Below, piece by piece: positions 1-5,820 of a stretch of DNA of 6,532 nucleotides (position 1 is its first letter; each line of letters opens with the position of its first letter). Below the pieces are notes generated by a model. It did no database searches. It was not told the DNA's origin and was given only the letters and a program-made list of their open reading frames with translations. Source of the stretch: Hyphomicrobiales bacterium (GTDB lineage Bacteria > Pseudomonadota > Alphaproteobacteria > Rhizobiales > Rhizobiaceae); contig JAATGD010000091.1 in NCBI GenBank assembly GCA_015654965.1, positions 1-6,532 of the forward strand, written 5' to 3'. The position numbers and the translations under genes were made by a program.

Positions 1-506
1 CGCAGCTTGGCATCGAGGTTCGACAGCGGCTCATCGAATAAAAACACCTGCGGATTGCGCACCAGAGCACGCCCCATGGCAACGCGCTGGCGCTGGCCGC
101 CGGAAAGCTGGCTCGGCTTACGGTCAAGCAGATGGCCGATCTGGAGAATTTCAGCCACATTCTGAATGGCTTTTTCGCGCTCGGGTTTAGGCACTTTGCG
201 AATTTCCATGCCAAAAGCAATGTTCCCGGCCACCGTCATATTGGGATAAAGCGCATAGGACTGGAAAACCATCGCGATATCGCGCTGCGAGGGATGCAGC
301 CCCGCAACCGACTTGCCATTGATGGCGATGTCGCCCGAGGTGATCGGCTCCAGACCGGCAATCGTGTTGAGCAGCGTGGACTTGCCGCAGCCCGACGGCC
401 CGACCAGCACCAGAAAACCGCCCTCCTCGATCTCGAGATTGATATCCTTGAGGATAGAGACGGTGCCATAGGACTTGTAGAGATCGGTAATTTTCAGAAA
501 CGACAT
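1..506 (-). CDS. Sugar ABC transporter ATP-binding protein (MalK/UgpC family), partial
   Basis: This is the cytoplasmic ATPase subunit that powers the sugar importer encoded by the next three genes. Reading leftwards from the ATG at 506, the frame stays open to the window edge, giving about 168 N-terminal residues starting MSFLKITDLYKSYG. All nucleotide-binding motifs are visible: Walker A GPSGCGKST (residues 36-44), Q-loop glutamine in MVFQSYALYP (Q82), ABC signature LSGGQRQRVAMGRAL (from 134), Walker B VFLFDEP (154-160) and D-loop SNLD (162-165). The SYALYPNMTV stretch after the Q-loop is typical of the MalK/UgpC/MsmX carbohydrate ATPases. The H-loop and C-terminal regulatory/TOBE domain lie outside the window. 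The start is 4 bases after the stop of the MalG-type permease, with a GAAGGG-like ribosome binding site inside the end of that gene, so it is the last visible gene of the operon. The transported sugar cannot be deduced from this subunit. Confidence 0.95.
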   Translation of the reverse strand, partial: MSFLKITDLYKSYGTVSILKDINLEIEEGGFLVLVGPSGCGKSTLLNTIAGLEPITSGDIAINGKSVAGLHPSQRDIAMVFQSYALYPNMTVAGNIAFGMEIRKVPKPEREKAIQNVAEILQIGHLLDRKPSQLSGGQRQRVAMGRALVRNPQVFLFDEPLSNLDAKL

Positions 507-510
507 TGTG

Positions 511-1392
511 TTAACCCTTCACGGCGCCGGACATCAGCCCGCGCACGAAGTAGCGGCCCGAAACGATATAGACGATCAGCGTCGGCAAAGCCGCGAAAAT
601 GGCGGCTGCGAAATGAACGTTATATTCCTTGACGCCGGTGGATGACGAAACGAGGTTGTTGAGCGCAACGGTTATCGGCATGGAATCCGCTCCGGAAAAG
701 GACGCGCCGAACAGGAAATCGTTCCAGATATTGGTGAATTGCCAGATGACCGAAACGACGATGATCGGCCCGGATGACGGCAACAGGATGCGCCAGAAAA
801 TCTGGAAAAAGCCTGCGCCATCGATCTGTGCCGCACGGATTAACTCGGTCGGGAATGCTTCGTAATAATTACGGAAATAAAGCGTTGTGAAACCCAGACC
901 ATAGATCACATGCACCAACACGAGCCCCCAGACGGTGCCTGCAATGCCGAAAAAACCCAGCACACGCGCCATGGGGATCAGCACGATCTGAAACGGGATG
1001 AAGCAGGAAAGCAGCAAAAGGCCGAAAAAGACATTGGAGCCGCGAAATTTCCATTTGGTCAGCACATAGCCATTGAGCGCACCGATGATGGTGGAGATTG
1101 CAACCGCCGGCACCACCATCAGGATGGAATTGATGAAGAAGGGTTTTAACCCTGTCGGTTGCACACCGATCTGCGCGGTCGACCAGGCTGAAAGCCATGG
1201 CGCAATGGTCCATTGCTGCGGCAGGTTCAGCATGCCGCCCTGCCGGATTTCATCGAGCGGCTTGAACGAATTGACCAGCATCACATAGAGCGGCAGGAGA
1301 TAGTAGAAGGCAAAGAACAGAAGGGCCGTATAGATTGCCGCCCGTGTGAGCCTGCCGCTGTTGATGACATTGTCCTGTGTCTGTGCGCTCAT
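511..1392 (-). CDS. Carbohydrate ABC transporter permease, MalG type
   Basis: This is an inner-membrane permease subunit of 293 residues, a usual length for the MalG family. It has a short cytoplasmic N-terminus and about six hydrophobic segments (roughly 17-40, 87-110, 121-140, 151-170, 206-228 and 258-278). The EAA loop that docks on the ATPase is clear: ELIRAAQIDGAGFFQIFWR followed by ILLP (183-205). The C-terminus, YFVRGLMSGAVKG, is the conserved MalG-type ending. Its ATG overlaps the TGA of the upstream permease (ATGA, 1389-1392), and GGAGG lies about 9 bases upstream inside that gene, so translation is probably coupled. It should pair with the MalF-type protein as a heterodimer. Its overall look matches GtsC-like permeases of glucose/mannose systems, which is an inference from memory. 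Confidence 0.95.
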   Translation of the reverse strand: MSAQTQDNVINSGRLTRAAIYTALLFFAFYYLLPLYVMLVNSFKPLDEIRQGGMLNLPQQWTIAPWLSAWSTAQIGVQPTGLKPFFINSILMVVPAVAISTIIGALNGYVLTKWKFRGSNVFFGLLLLSCFIPFQIVLIPMARVLGFFGIAGTVWGLVLVHVIYGLGFTTLYFRNYYEAFPTELIRAAQIDGAGFFQIFWRILLPSSGPIIVVSVIWQFTNIWNDFLFGASFSGADSMPITVALNNLVSSSTGVKEYNVHFAAAIFAALPTLIVYIVSGRYFVRGLMSGAVKG

Positions 1393-2270
1393 GACCGCGA
1401 TCCTCCCCGAAGTTCGGAATAGAGATAGGGAACGATAATCGAGAAGATCATGGCCAGCATGATGATGGCCGAGGACGCGCCAATGCCCATCTGGTTGCGG
1501 GCGAAAGTGTAGGAATACATGAAGGTCGCAGGCAGTTCGGTTGCCTGCCCCGGCCCGCCGCCGGTCAGCGCCACCACAAGATCGTAAGCCTTGATCGCCA
1601 GATGCGCCAGCACCACGAAGGCAGACAGAAACACCGGACGCATCAACGGAATGATGATGCGTCGATAGATCGTGCCGGTCGAAGCGCCATCGATCTGTGC
1701 TGCCTTGATGATCTCGTTATCGACCCCGCGCAGGCCCGCCAGAAACATCGCCATCACGAAGCCCGACGATTGCCAGACAGCTGCAATCACCAGACAATAG
1801 ATCGCCATGGTGTTGCTCTTGATCCAGTTAAACGAAAAGCTCTCCCAGCCCCACAGATGCATGGTGTTTTGCAGGCCGATGCCGGGATCGAGAAACCATT
1901 TCCACGCCGTTCCTGTCACGATGAACGACAGCGCCATCGGATAGAGATAAATCGGGCGCAAAAAACCTTCGCCCCGGATTTTCTGGTCGAGCAGGATAGC
2001 CAGAAACAAGCCGATCACCGAGCAGATGATGATATAGAGCGAGGCAAAAATTGCCAGATTGCTGATTGCCCGCCACCAATGCGGCAGCGCCCACAGTTTC
2101 GTATAATTGGTAAGCCCTACAAAATCATAGCTTGGCAACATGCGGCTGTTGGTCAGCGACAAGATACCCGTATACAGGATAAACCCGTATACAAAGACGA
2201 GAATGATCACGAAACTTGGCGCCAGAACAAGCTTGGGCAAAAATTCCTGTAATCGATTGTTGCGCTGCAT
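1389..2270 (-). CDS. Carbohydrate ABC transporter permease, MalF type (GtsB-like)
   Basis: This is an inner-membrane permease subunit, 293 residues, with six hydrophobic segments (about 13-35, 70-93, 105-125, 155-178, 209-231 and 262-284). The EAA loop EIIKAAQIDGASTGTIYRR, followed by IIIP, covers 186-208. It lacks the large periplasmic P2 loop of E. coli MalF, as most non-enteric sugar permeases do. Stretches such as LPKLVLAPSF near the start, IYLYPMALSFIVTGTAWKW (107-125) and SSGFVMAMFLAGLRGVD (168-184) recall GtsB of Pseudomonas glucose importers, from memory. The ATG at 2270 follows a weak GGTGGGG ribosome binding site. It is separated from the binding-protein gene by 136 bases that carry a long hairpin, and its stop overlaps the next permease gene, so it is the first gene of the tightly packed downstream half of the operon. 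Confidence 0.95.
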   Translation of the reverse strand: MQRNNRLQEFLPKLVLAPSFVIILVFVYGFILYTGILSLTNSRMLPSYDFVGLTNYTKLWALPHWWRAISNLAIFASLYIIICSVIGLFLAILLDQKIRGEGFLRPIYLYPMALSFIVTGTAWKWFLDPGIGLQNTMHLWGWESFSFNWIKSNTMAIYCLVIAAVWQSSGFVMAMFLAGLRGVDNEIIKAAQIDGASTGTIYRRIIIPLMRPVFLSAFVVLAHLAIKAYDLVVALTGGGPGQATELPATFMYSYTFARNQMGIGASSAIIMLAMIFSIIVPYLYSELRGGSRS

Positions 2271-2359
2271 ATCGCCCCACCAAGTTTATGCCGATGCAAT
2301 GCGCAAGACAAATGCGCACGCAAAAGCATCAATGTTCCGGTTTTCAGTCATGTGGATGC

Positions 2360-2398
2360 GCAAGGCGTCCGTCGAGCTATGTTAGCCGGACGCCTTGC
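2360..2398 (-). repeat. Intra-operon hairpin after the binding-protein gene
   Basis: A perfect 12-base inverted repeat, GCAAGGCGTCCG (2360-2371) and CGGACGCCTTGC (2387-2398), encloses a further 4-bp stem (GCTA 2376-2379, TAGC 2383-2386) with a 3-base loop and a 4-base bulge. In the transcript it starts 8 bases after the stop codon of the binding-protein gene. No U-run follows it in the direction of transcription, so a simple intrinsic terminator is unlikely. In this position such a hairpin usually protects the 3' end of the binding-protein mRNA or causes partial termination, so that the binding protein is made in excess over the permeases. The structure is seen directly; the role is inference. 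Confidence 0.75.
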
Positions 2399-2406
2399 AG
2401 CTCTTC

Positions 2407-3672
2407 CTACTTCGCTGCTTCCACGGCGGGAGCCAGTTCCTTGACCGCATCTTCCGACGAGATTTCACCATTGAACTGGCGGGTAATGACGTCGAAAAAC
2501 GCGTTCTTCACCGAAGTCGGGGCGGCATAGCCATGGGCAAGTGAACCAACCATGGTGTTTTTATCATTGGCTTCCTTCACGTCGGCGATGGCCTTCTTGC
2601 CGCAGGCGTCGAAAGCCGTGTCCGGCACATCTGTGCGCGCAGGCGCCGAACCCTTGACCACATTGAAAGCTGACTGGAAGGTCGGGCTTTCAATAGCCGC
2701 AGCCATTTCAAGCTGTGCCGGAATTTTGGCGTCGGACACCTTGAACATGGCGAACAGATCGGAATTGAAGGTGACATCCCCTTGCGTGCCGGGGAAGCGC
2801 ATGCAGACGAAATCTTCACCGGGCTTCTTGTCCGCCTTGATGAATTCACCCTTGGCCCAGTCGCCCATGAACTGCAATCCGGCCTTGCCCTCGATCACCA
2901 TTGCGGATGCAAGGTTCCAGTCACGGCCGGAGAAATTGTCATCCACATAGGAACGCAGTTTGGTCATGCGGTCGAAAGCCTGCTTCATCGTATCGCTGCC
3001 GAGCGCTTCCGGGTCGTTTTCGATAAAGACTTTTTTATAGAAATCGAGACCGAAGGACAACACGACCGCCTCAAACAGCGTCGCATCCTGCCATGGCTGA
3101 CCACCATGGGCGATCGGCGTAATACCCTGCTCCTTGAACTTGTCGAGAAGAGCGATCAGCTCATCCCAATTGGCAGGCTCCTTGCCGCCCGCCTTGTCGA
3201 GTGCCGCCTTGTTGATCCACACCCAGTTGGTGGAGTGGATATTGACCGGTGCGCCAATCCAGTGACCGTCATATTTGGCAAAATCCTGTAAAGCCGTCGG
3301 GATAACCTTGTCCCAGCCATCCTTGGTCGCCAGCTCGTCGAGATTGCCCAGGGCATCCTGTTCCGCCCAGTCGCGGGCGTCAAAACCGAGCATCTGCACA
3401 GCGGTCGGCGCATTGCCTGCGGTCACGCGGGCGCGCAGCACCGTCATGGCCTCGACACCCGAGCCACCGGCGACAGGCATGTCGGTCCAGCCGATGCCCT
3501 TGGTTTCGAGATCTTTTTTCAGAACATCGAGCGCTGCCGCCTCACCGCCTGCGGTCCACCAGTGCAGAACCTCGACATTCTGTTTTTCCTGCGCATGAGC
3601 GACAGGCGCCATGCCCGCAACCAAGGCACAGGCTGCCGCTCCCATAGCGGCGCGTTTCAACACATTATGCAT
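2407..3672 (-). CDS. Sugar ABC transporter substrate-binding protein (family 1, GtsA-like)
   Basis: This is the periplasmic solute-binding protein of the importer, 421 residues from the chosen start. The N-terminus MHNVLKRAAMGAAACALVAG carries a positive charge, a hydrophobic core and an AHA-QE signal peptidase I site (cut after about residue 27). There is no lipobox cysteine at the cut, so a soluble periplasmic protein is expected. The mature protein opens with VEVLHWWTAGGEAAA and contains PVNIHSTNWVWINKAALDKAG and HGGQPWQDATLFE, which resemble glucose/mannose-type family 1 binding proteins (GtsA, Thermus glucose-binding protein); this is recognition from memory. An ATG seven codons upstream (3693) is in frame, but the one at 3672 has GGGAGGT five bases before it and begins the signal peptide directly, so 3672 is preferred. 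It is the first gene of the operon. The precise sugar cannot be read from the sequence. Confidence 0.95.
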   Translation of the reverse strand: MHNVLKRAAMGAAACALVAGMAPVAHAQEKQNVEVLHWWTAGGEAAALDVLKKDLETKGIGWTDMPVAGGSGVEAMTVLRARVTAGNAPTAVQMLGFDARDWAEQDALGNLDELATKDGWDKVIPTALQDFAKYDGHWIGAPVNIHSTNWVWINKAALDKAGGKEPANWDELIALLDKFKEQGITPIAHGGQPWQDATLFEAVVLSFGLDFYKKVFIENDPEALGSDTMKQAFDRMTKLRSYVDDNFSGRDWNLASAMVIEGKAGLQFMGDWAKGEFIKADKKPGEDFVCMRFPGTQGDVTFNSDLFAMFKVSDAKIPAQLEMAAAIESPTFQSAFNVVKGSAPARTDVPDTAFDACGKKAIADVKEANDKNTMVGSLAHGYAAPTSVKNAFFDVITRQFNGEISSEDAVKELAPAVEAAK

Positions 3673-3974
3673 ATCTACCTCCCGTAGAACCAAACGAAAT
3701 CCGTTACGCTGGATTGCTCCCGCCCATAGGCCGAAAGTTTAACAATCCCTGCCCGTTCTGCCTTCCGACACAATAGGTGCTCCTCATTGCACTGCCGGTC
3801 CGATACGGAAAAATGCGTACCCCGGCCTGCCTCCATACGATCCCTTGATGCCCTCCTTGCATCCTTGGCATCGCCTCGCCCAAATTGACAACGTTGTCTT
3901 AATGCTATGTCAGCCATCTGGAAGACAGGTTGTCGGTCCCTAAGGATAGCCATCAACCCCGGAGGGCTGTCAAT
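3673..3974. other. Intergenic control region of the sugar operon
   Basis: These 302 bases lie upstream of the sugar-binding protein gene and should hold its promoter. I find no convincing -35/-10 pair on the minus strand. What can be seen is the palindrome GACAACGTTGTC (3887-3898), a weaker GACAGGTTGTC (3924-3934), and three CCTTG-containing units (3843, 3855, 3863), each followed by a GATG or (G)CATC core. An open frame of 93 codons on the minus strand (3956-3675) has no protein-like composition and is not called. The right end carries the GGAGGG that precedes the small ORF at 3975. Confidence 0.5.
3885..3900. promoter_or_regulatory. LacI-family-type operator (palindrome GACAACGTTGTC)
   Basis: A perfect 12-base palindrome with a central CG (3887-3898) sits in the sequence TTGACAACGTTGTCTT. 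Operators of LacI-family sugar regulators in alphaproteobacteria typically have this form, with a central CG between inverted half sites. It lies about 215 bases upstream of the binding-protein start and overlaps a TTGACA hexamer on the plus strand (3885-3890). No regulator gene is visible in the window, so the binding protein would be encoded elsewhere. The palindrome is seen; assignment to LacI-type control of the sugar operon, the small ORF, or both is inference. Confidence 0.45.
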
Positions 3975-4091
3975 ATGGCTTGCACGGAAAAAGAAGAAAA
4001 TTTCAATCGCTTGAAACCAAAAGTGGTGTTGTTTTTAAAGAATATCCATCAAAATAAACATCTTAGACGGTATATCCAAACGCAAGAATGA
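3975..4091 (+). CDS. Possible small protein, 38 residues, unknown
   Basis: A short open frame starts at ATG 3975 and ends at TGA 4089-4091. It is preceded by GGAGGG (3961-3966) with an 8-base spacer, a strong and well-placed ribosome binding site. The peptide runs MACTEKEENFNRLKPKVVLF and then LKNIHQNKHLRRYIQTQE. It is acidic at the very start, then strongly basic, with a VVLFL hydrophobic patch that could form a short amphipathic helix. I do not recognise the family. Codon use is AT-rich and unlike the neighbouring genes, which could mean a chance frame in AT-rich DNA, foreign origin, or a small regulatory peptide. It points toward ribH2 but ends about 115 bases before the candidate ribH2 promoter -10/start region and well before the riboswitch. 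The main support is the ribosome binding site. Confidence 0.35.
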   Translation: MACTEKEENFNRLKPKVVLFLKNIHQNKHLRRYIQTQE

Positions 4092-4205
4092 ACATCCAAA
4101 TTATGCGTATTTTGTAAAATTAATGTTCGTATATTCCGCATTCTATAAAATAAAAATTCCATCATCGCGCTGGACAAGATGGACGCATCGGCCTAATTTT
4201 TGCTT
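4092..4205. other. AT-rich upstream region of ribH2
   Basis: No gene is supported here. Together with the preceding 70 bases it forms an AT-rich segment (about 28% GC counted by hand over 4021-4160) between GC-rich genes. The motif ATCCA recurs as AATATCCATC (4041), TATATCCAAA (4071) and AACATCCAAA (4091). Such tracts with many TA steps often bind nucleoid-associated silencers such as MucR in this group; that link is inference. Confidence 0.4.
4171..4199 (+). promoter_or_regulatory. Candidate ribH2 promoter
   Basis: TGGACA (4171-4176) is one base from the sigma-70 -35 consensus, and a 17-base spacer leads to TAATTT (4194-4199), a weak -10. Transcription would start near 4206, just at a 9-bp hairpin and shortly before the riboswitch aptamer. 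The spacing is ideal but the -10 is poor. TATAAA at 4144-4149 is an alternative -10 without a good -35. Confidence 0.35.
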
Positions 4206-4227
4206 GCTTGCGCAATGGTGCGCAAGC
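4206..4227 (+). repeat. Hairpin just 5' of the FMN riboswitch
   Basis: A perfect 9-bp stem, GCTTGCGCA (4206-4214) and TGCGCAAGC (4219-4227), closes the 4-base loop ATGG. It ends 4 bases before the aptamer P1 strand. If transcription begins near 4206 it would form the 5' end of the ribH2 leader and could stabilise the RNA or help aptamer folding. As DNA it could also be a protein-binding palindrome. Confidence 0.55.
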
Positions 4228-4231
4228 TTGT

Positions 4232-4382
4232 TCTCGGGGTGGGGTGAGATTCCCCACCGGCGGTATGAAGAGAAATCTTCGAGCCCGCGAGCGCCTGAAG
4301 GGAAAGCAGATCTGCTTTTCGGTCGGGGTCAGCAGATCCGGTGCGATGCCGGAGCCGACGGTTATAGTCCGGATGAAAGAGA
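4232..4382 (+). ncRNA. FMN riboswitch (RFN element)
   Basis: This is a complete FMN-sensing aptamer in the ribH2 leader. P1 is TCTC (4232-4235) with GAGA (4379-4382). P2 is GGTGGGG (4238-4244) with CCCCACC (4252-4258), followed by the conserved CCGGCGGTA. A GAAGA/TCTTC hairpin (4267-4280) and the conserved AGCCCGCGAGCG follow. A variable stem is formed by 4301-4320, around the self-complementary AAAGCAGATCTGCTTT. The conserved GGTCAGCAGATCCGGTG, P5 TCCGG/CCGGA (4337-4341 with 4349-4353), GCCGACGGTTATAGTCCGGA and the closing GGATGAAAGAGA complete the family signature. FMN binding is known to repress riboflavin genes. No hairpin with a U-run lies between the aptamer and ribH2, so control is probably at translation initiation rather than by termination. 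Confidence 0.96.
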
Positions 4383-4402
4383 GTGAATGAGCGTAAAGCA
4401 TT

Positions 4403-4463
4403 GCGTTGTGCGACGCGGACTATGCGTTCCTTTGTGCGCCCTGATTCTAGTTTCTTGAGGAAC
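4403..4463 (+). promoter_or_regulatory. Riboswitch expression platform masking the ribH2 ribosome binding site
   Basis: The Shine-Dalgarno sequence GAGG (4457-4460) lies 5 bases before the ribH2 ATG. GTTCCT at 4426-4431 is perfectly complementary to AGGAAC at 4458-4463, with one more G-U pair outside, and can sequester it. ACGC (4413-4416) can pair either with GCGT at 4403-4406 or with GCGT at 4424-4427, and the second pairing uses two bases of the masking segment. These mutually exclusive stems suit a translational switch linked to the aptamer. The complementarity is seen; which state FMN favours is inferred to be the masked one. Confidence 0.5.
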
Positions 4464-4465
4464 CT

Positions 4466-4942
4466 ATGAACCAGAGCTATCCGAACAAGACTTCCTTCAA
4501 AATTGCCTTTATTCAGGCGCGCTGGCACGCCGATATTGTCGATGAATCCCGCAAGAGCTTTATCGCCGAACTCGCTGCCAAGGCTGGCTCCGCTGTGGAA
4601 GTCGATGTCTTCGATGTACCCGGCGCTTATGAAATCCCGCTCCATGCCAAGACGCTTGCCAGAACCGGGCAATATACGGCCATCGTCGGCTCGGCCTTCG
4701 TGGTCGATGGCGGTATTTATCGTCATGATTTCGTGGCGACTGCCGTTCTCAACGGCATGATGCAGGTGCAGCTTGAGACAGAAGTGCCGGTCTTGAGTGT
4801 CGTGCTGACCCCGCATCATTTCCATGACAGCCGCGAGCATCATGATTTCTTCTTCAATCATTTCAAGGTGAAAGGCATTGAAGCCGCCAATGCTGCCCTG
4901 CAGATCGTCAGTGAGCGAAGCCGCCTCGCCGCTCTGGTCTGA
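4466..4942 (+). CDS. ribH2: 6,7-dimethyl-8-ribityllumazine synthase, type II
   Basis: This enzyme condenses 5-amino-6-ribitylamino-uracil with 3,4-dihydroxy-2-butanone 4-phosphate to give the lumazine that riboflavin synthase converts to riboflavin. The 158-residue protein starts MNQSYPNKTSFKIAFIQARW and closely resembles Brucella lumazine synthase, the decameric type II enzyme and known Brucella antigen (from memory). Visible active-site regions are the FIQARWH segment with W20, the ribityl-binding GAYEIPLHAKTLA, the FVVDGGIYRHDFVA loop, and the histidine-rich LTPHHFHDSREHHDFF, which replaces the usual TxxHxxxI-type catalytic region of type I enzymes. Length fits the family. It is a single-gene unit with its own FMN riboswitch and terminator, not within a ribBDEH operon. 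In Brucella a second, housekeeping lumazine synthase (RibH1) is encoded elsewhere; whether that holds here cannot be seen. The ATG has GAGG 5 bases upstream. Confidence 0.97.
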   Translation: MNQSYPNKTSFKIAFIQARWHADIVDESRKSFIAELAAKAGSAVEVDVFDVPGAYEIPLHAKTLARTGQYTAIVGSAFVVDGGIYRHDFVATAVLNGMMQVQLETEVPVLSVVLTPHHFHDSREHHDFFFNHFKVKGIEAANAALQIVSERSRLAALV

Positions 4943-4949
4943 AACAAAT

Positions 4950-4979
4950 CCGGCCCCGCCATTATGGGGCCGGTTTTTT
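4950..4979 (+). terminator. Intrinsic terminator of ribH2
   Basis: CCGGCCCC (4950-4957) and GGGGCCGG (4966-4973) form a perfect 8-bp GC stem with an 8-base loop, followed at once by six T (4974-4979). It begins 7 bases after the ribH2 stop. Read on the minus strand it lies 7 bases after the fdhD stop and is followed by ATTTGTTT, so it may also act weakly for fdhD. Confidence 0.93.
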
Positions 4980-4986
4980 CCCTCTG

Positions 4987-5820
4987 TCAGTCGGCGACAA
5001 TGCGCTCGGCATGCGTATAAATATCGAATTCTTCGCCGCGAACGATAGCAACAAGTGTGAGATTGGCCTGTTGCGCCGTGCGAATGGCAAGGGCTGTCGG
5101 CGCTGAAATCGCCGCGATCATCGGCACTCCCAGCATCACGGCCTTCTGCACCATTTCCACCGAAACGCGGCTGGTGATGACGGCGATCCCTTCTTCTGCC
5201 TTCCATTGCGGAGCCGCATCGGGGTCCTTTTTTTCGCGCAGCAAGCTGCCGACAAGCTTGTCGAGCGCATTGTGCCGCCCGATATCCTCGCGCGTTGCAA
5301 TCAGACCATGGTGCGGCGCATAAAACCCCGCGCCGTGGACTGCATGCGTGGCGGCATTCAATTGCTGGGTTTTGCCAAGTGCTGCCATTGCAGCCGTAAT
5401 ATCGCGCGCATGAAAACGCGCGCCCTGCTCGGGCAGGCGCGCAAGCGGGCGCAAGGCCTGATCGATCGAATCGATGCCGCATAATCCGCATCCAACGGGT
5501 CCAGCCATGAAGCGGCGGCGTGCCGCCAGTCGCTGTTCGGGCAGTGCGGTAAGCCGCATCTGGACATCGATCCCCTGCTGAAAGGGTACGATTTGTATAT
5601 CTTCGATTTCAGAAATATCGCTGATGATGCCTTCGGTCAGGCTGAAACCAAACGCAAAGTCATACAGATCGGCGGGCGTTGCCATCATGACGGCTTGCGT
5701 CGAGCCGTTATAACTCATGGCGACAGGAACTTCTTCCGGCACCGCGCGGCGGTCCTCTTGAAAGCCGGTCGTGCGATGGGCAAAATGCATCACATTCTGG
5801 CTGATTTCGGGTATTGTCAT
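4987..5820 (-). CDS. fdhD: Formate dehydrogenase accessory sulfurtransferase FdhD
   Basis: FdhD passes sulfur from the cysteine desulfurase IscS to the molybdenum cofactor of formate dehydrogenase, which is needed for its activity; it acts in the cytoplasm. The protein is 277 residues from the ATG at 5820, a usual family length. It shows the paired catalytic cysteines in AGPVGCGLCGIDSI (C111 and C114), corresponding to the E. coli CxxC. It also shows the conserved THAVHGAGFY, TREDIGRHNALDKLVG, ITSRVSVEMVQKA, ISAPTALAIRTAQQANLTLV and a closing RGEEFDIYTHAERI. The GTG directly upstream (5823) is in frame and could serve instead; the ribosome binding site (AGG, about 9 bases before the ATG) is weak. 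No formate dehydrogenase genes are adjacent here. It is divergent from the small sulfurtransferase-like gene at 5951 and converges on ribH2. Confidence 0.96.
   Translation of the reverse strand: MTIPEISQNVMHFAHRTTGFQEDRRAVPEEVPVAMSYNGSTQAVMMATPADLYDFAFGFSLTEGIISDISEIEDIQIVPFQQGIDVQMRLTALPEQRLAARRRFMAGPVGCGLCGIDSIDQALRPLARLPEQGARFHARDITAAMAALGKTQQLNAATHAVHGAGFYAPHHGLIATREDIGRHNALDKLVGSLLREKKDPDAAPQWKAEEGIAVITSRVSVEMVQKAVMLGVPMIAAISAPTALAIRTAQQANLTLVAIVRGEEFDIYTHAERIVAD

Noticed and set aside
1602..2252. 216-codon frame on the plus strand
   Set aside because: It is the complement of the MalF-type permease gene. The product is rich in Arg, Gln, His and Asp with no recognisable domain, while the permease on the other strand is unambiguous.
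2299..2364. Three copies of ATGCGCA (2299, 2312, 2356) in the gap before the MalF-type permease gene
   Set aside because: The copies are short and irregularly spaced, and the third abuts the hairpin. Too little to call a repeat array or regulator site.
3675..3956. 93-codon minus-strand frame upstream of the binding-protein gene
   Set aside because: No good ribosome binding site and no domain-like features; it runs through the operon control region up to the real start. It is more likely an untranslated leader or upstream DNA.
4303..4318. Perfect 16-base palindrome AAAGCAGATCTGCTTT that could be taken for an operator
   Set aside because: It lies at the variable stem of the FMN riboswitch and is explained as an RNA hairpin.
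4123..4386. 87-codon plus-strand frame over the riboswitch
   Set aside because: It is mostly the RFN aptamer read as protein. The conserved RNA structure explains the sequence.
4193..5491. 432-codon open frame on the minus strand across the riboswitch, ribH2 and part of fdhD
   Set aside because: It is antisense to ribH2 and in a different frame from fdhD, and crosses a strong terminator and a riboswitch. Its product is Arg/Cys/His-rich without domain features, as expected of a shadow frame in GC-rich DNA.
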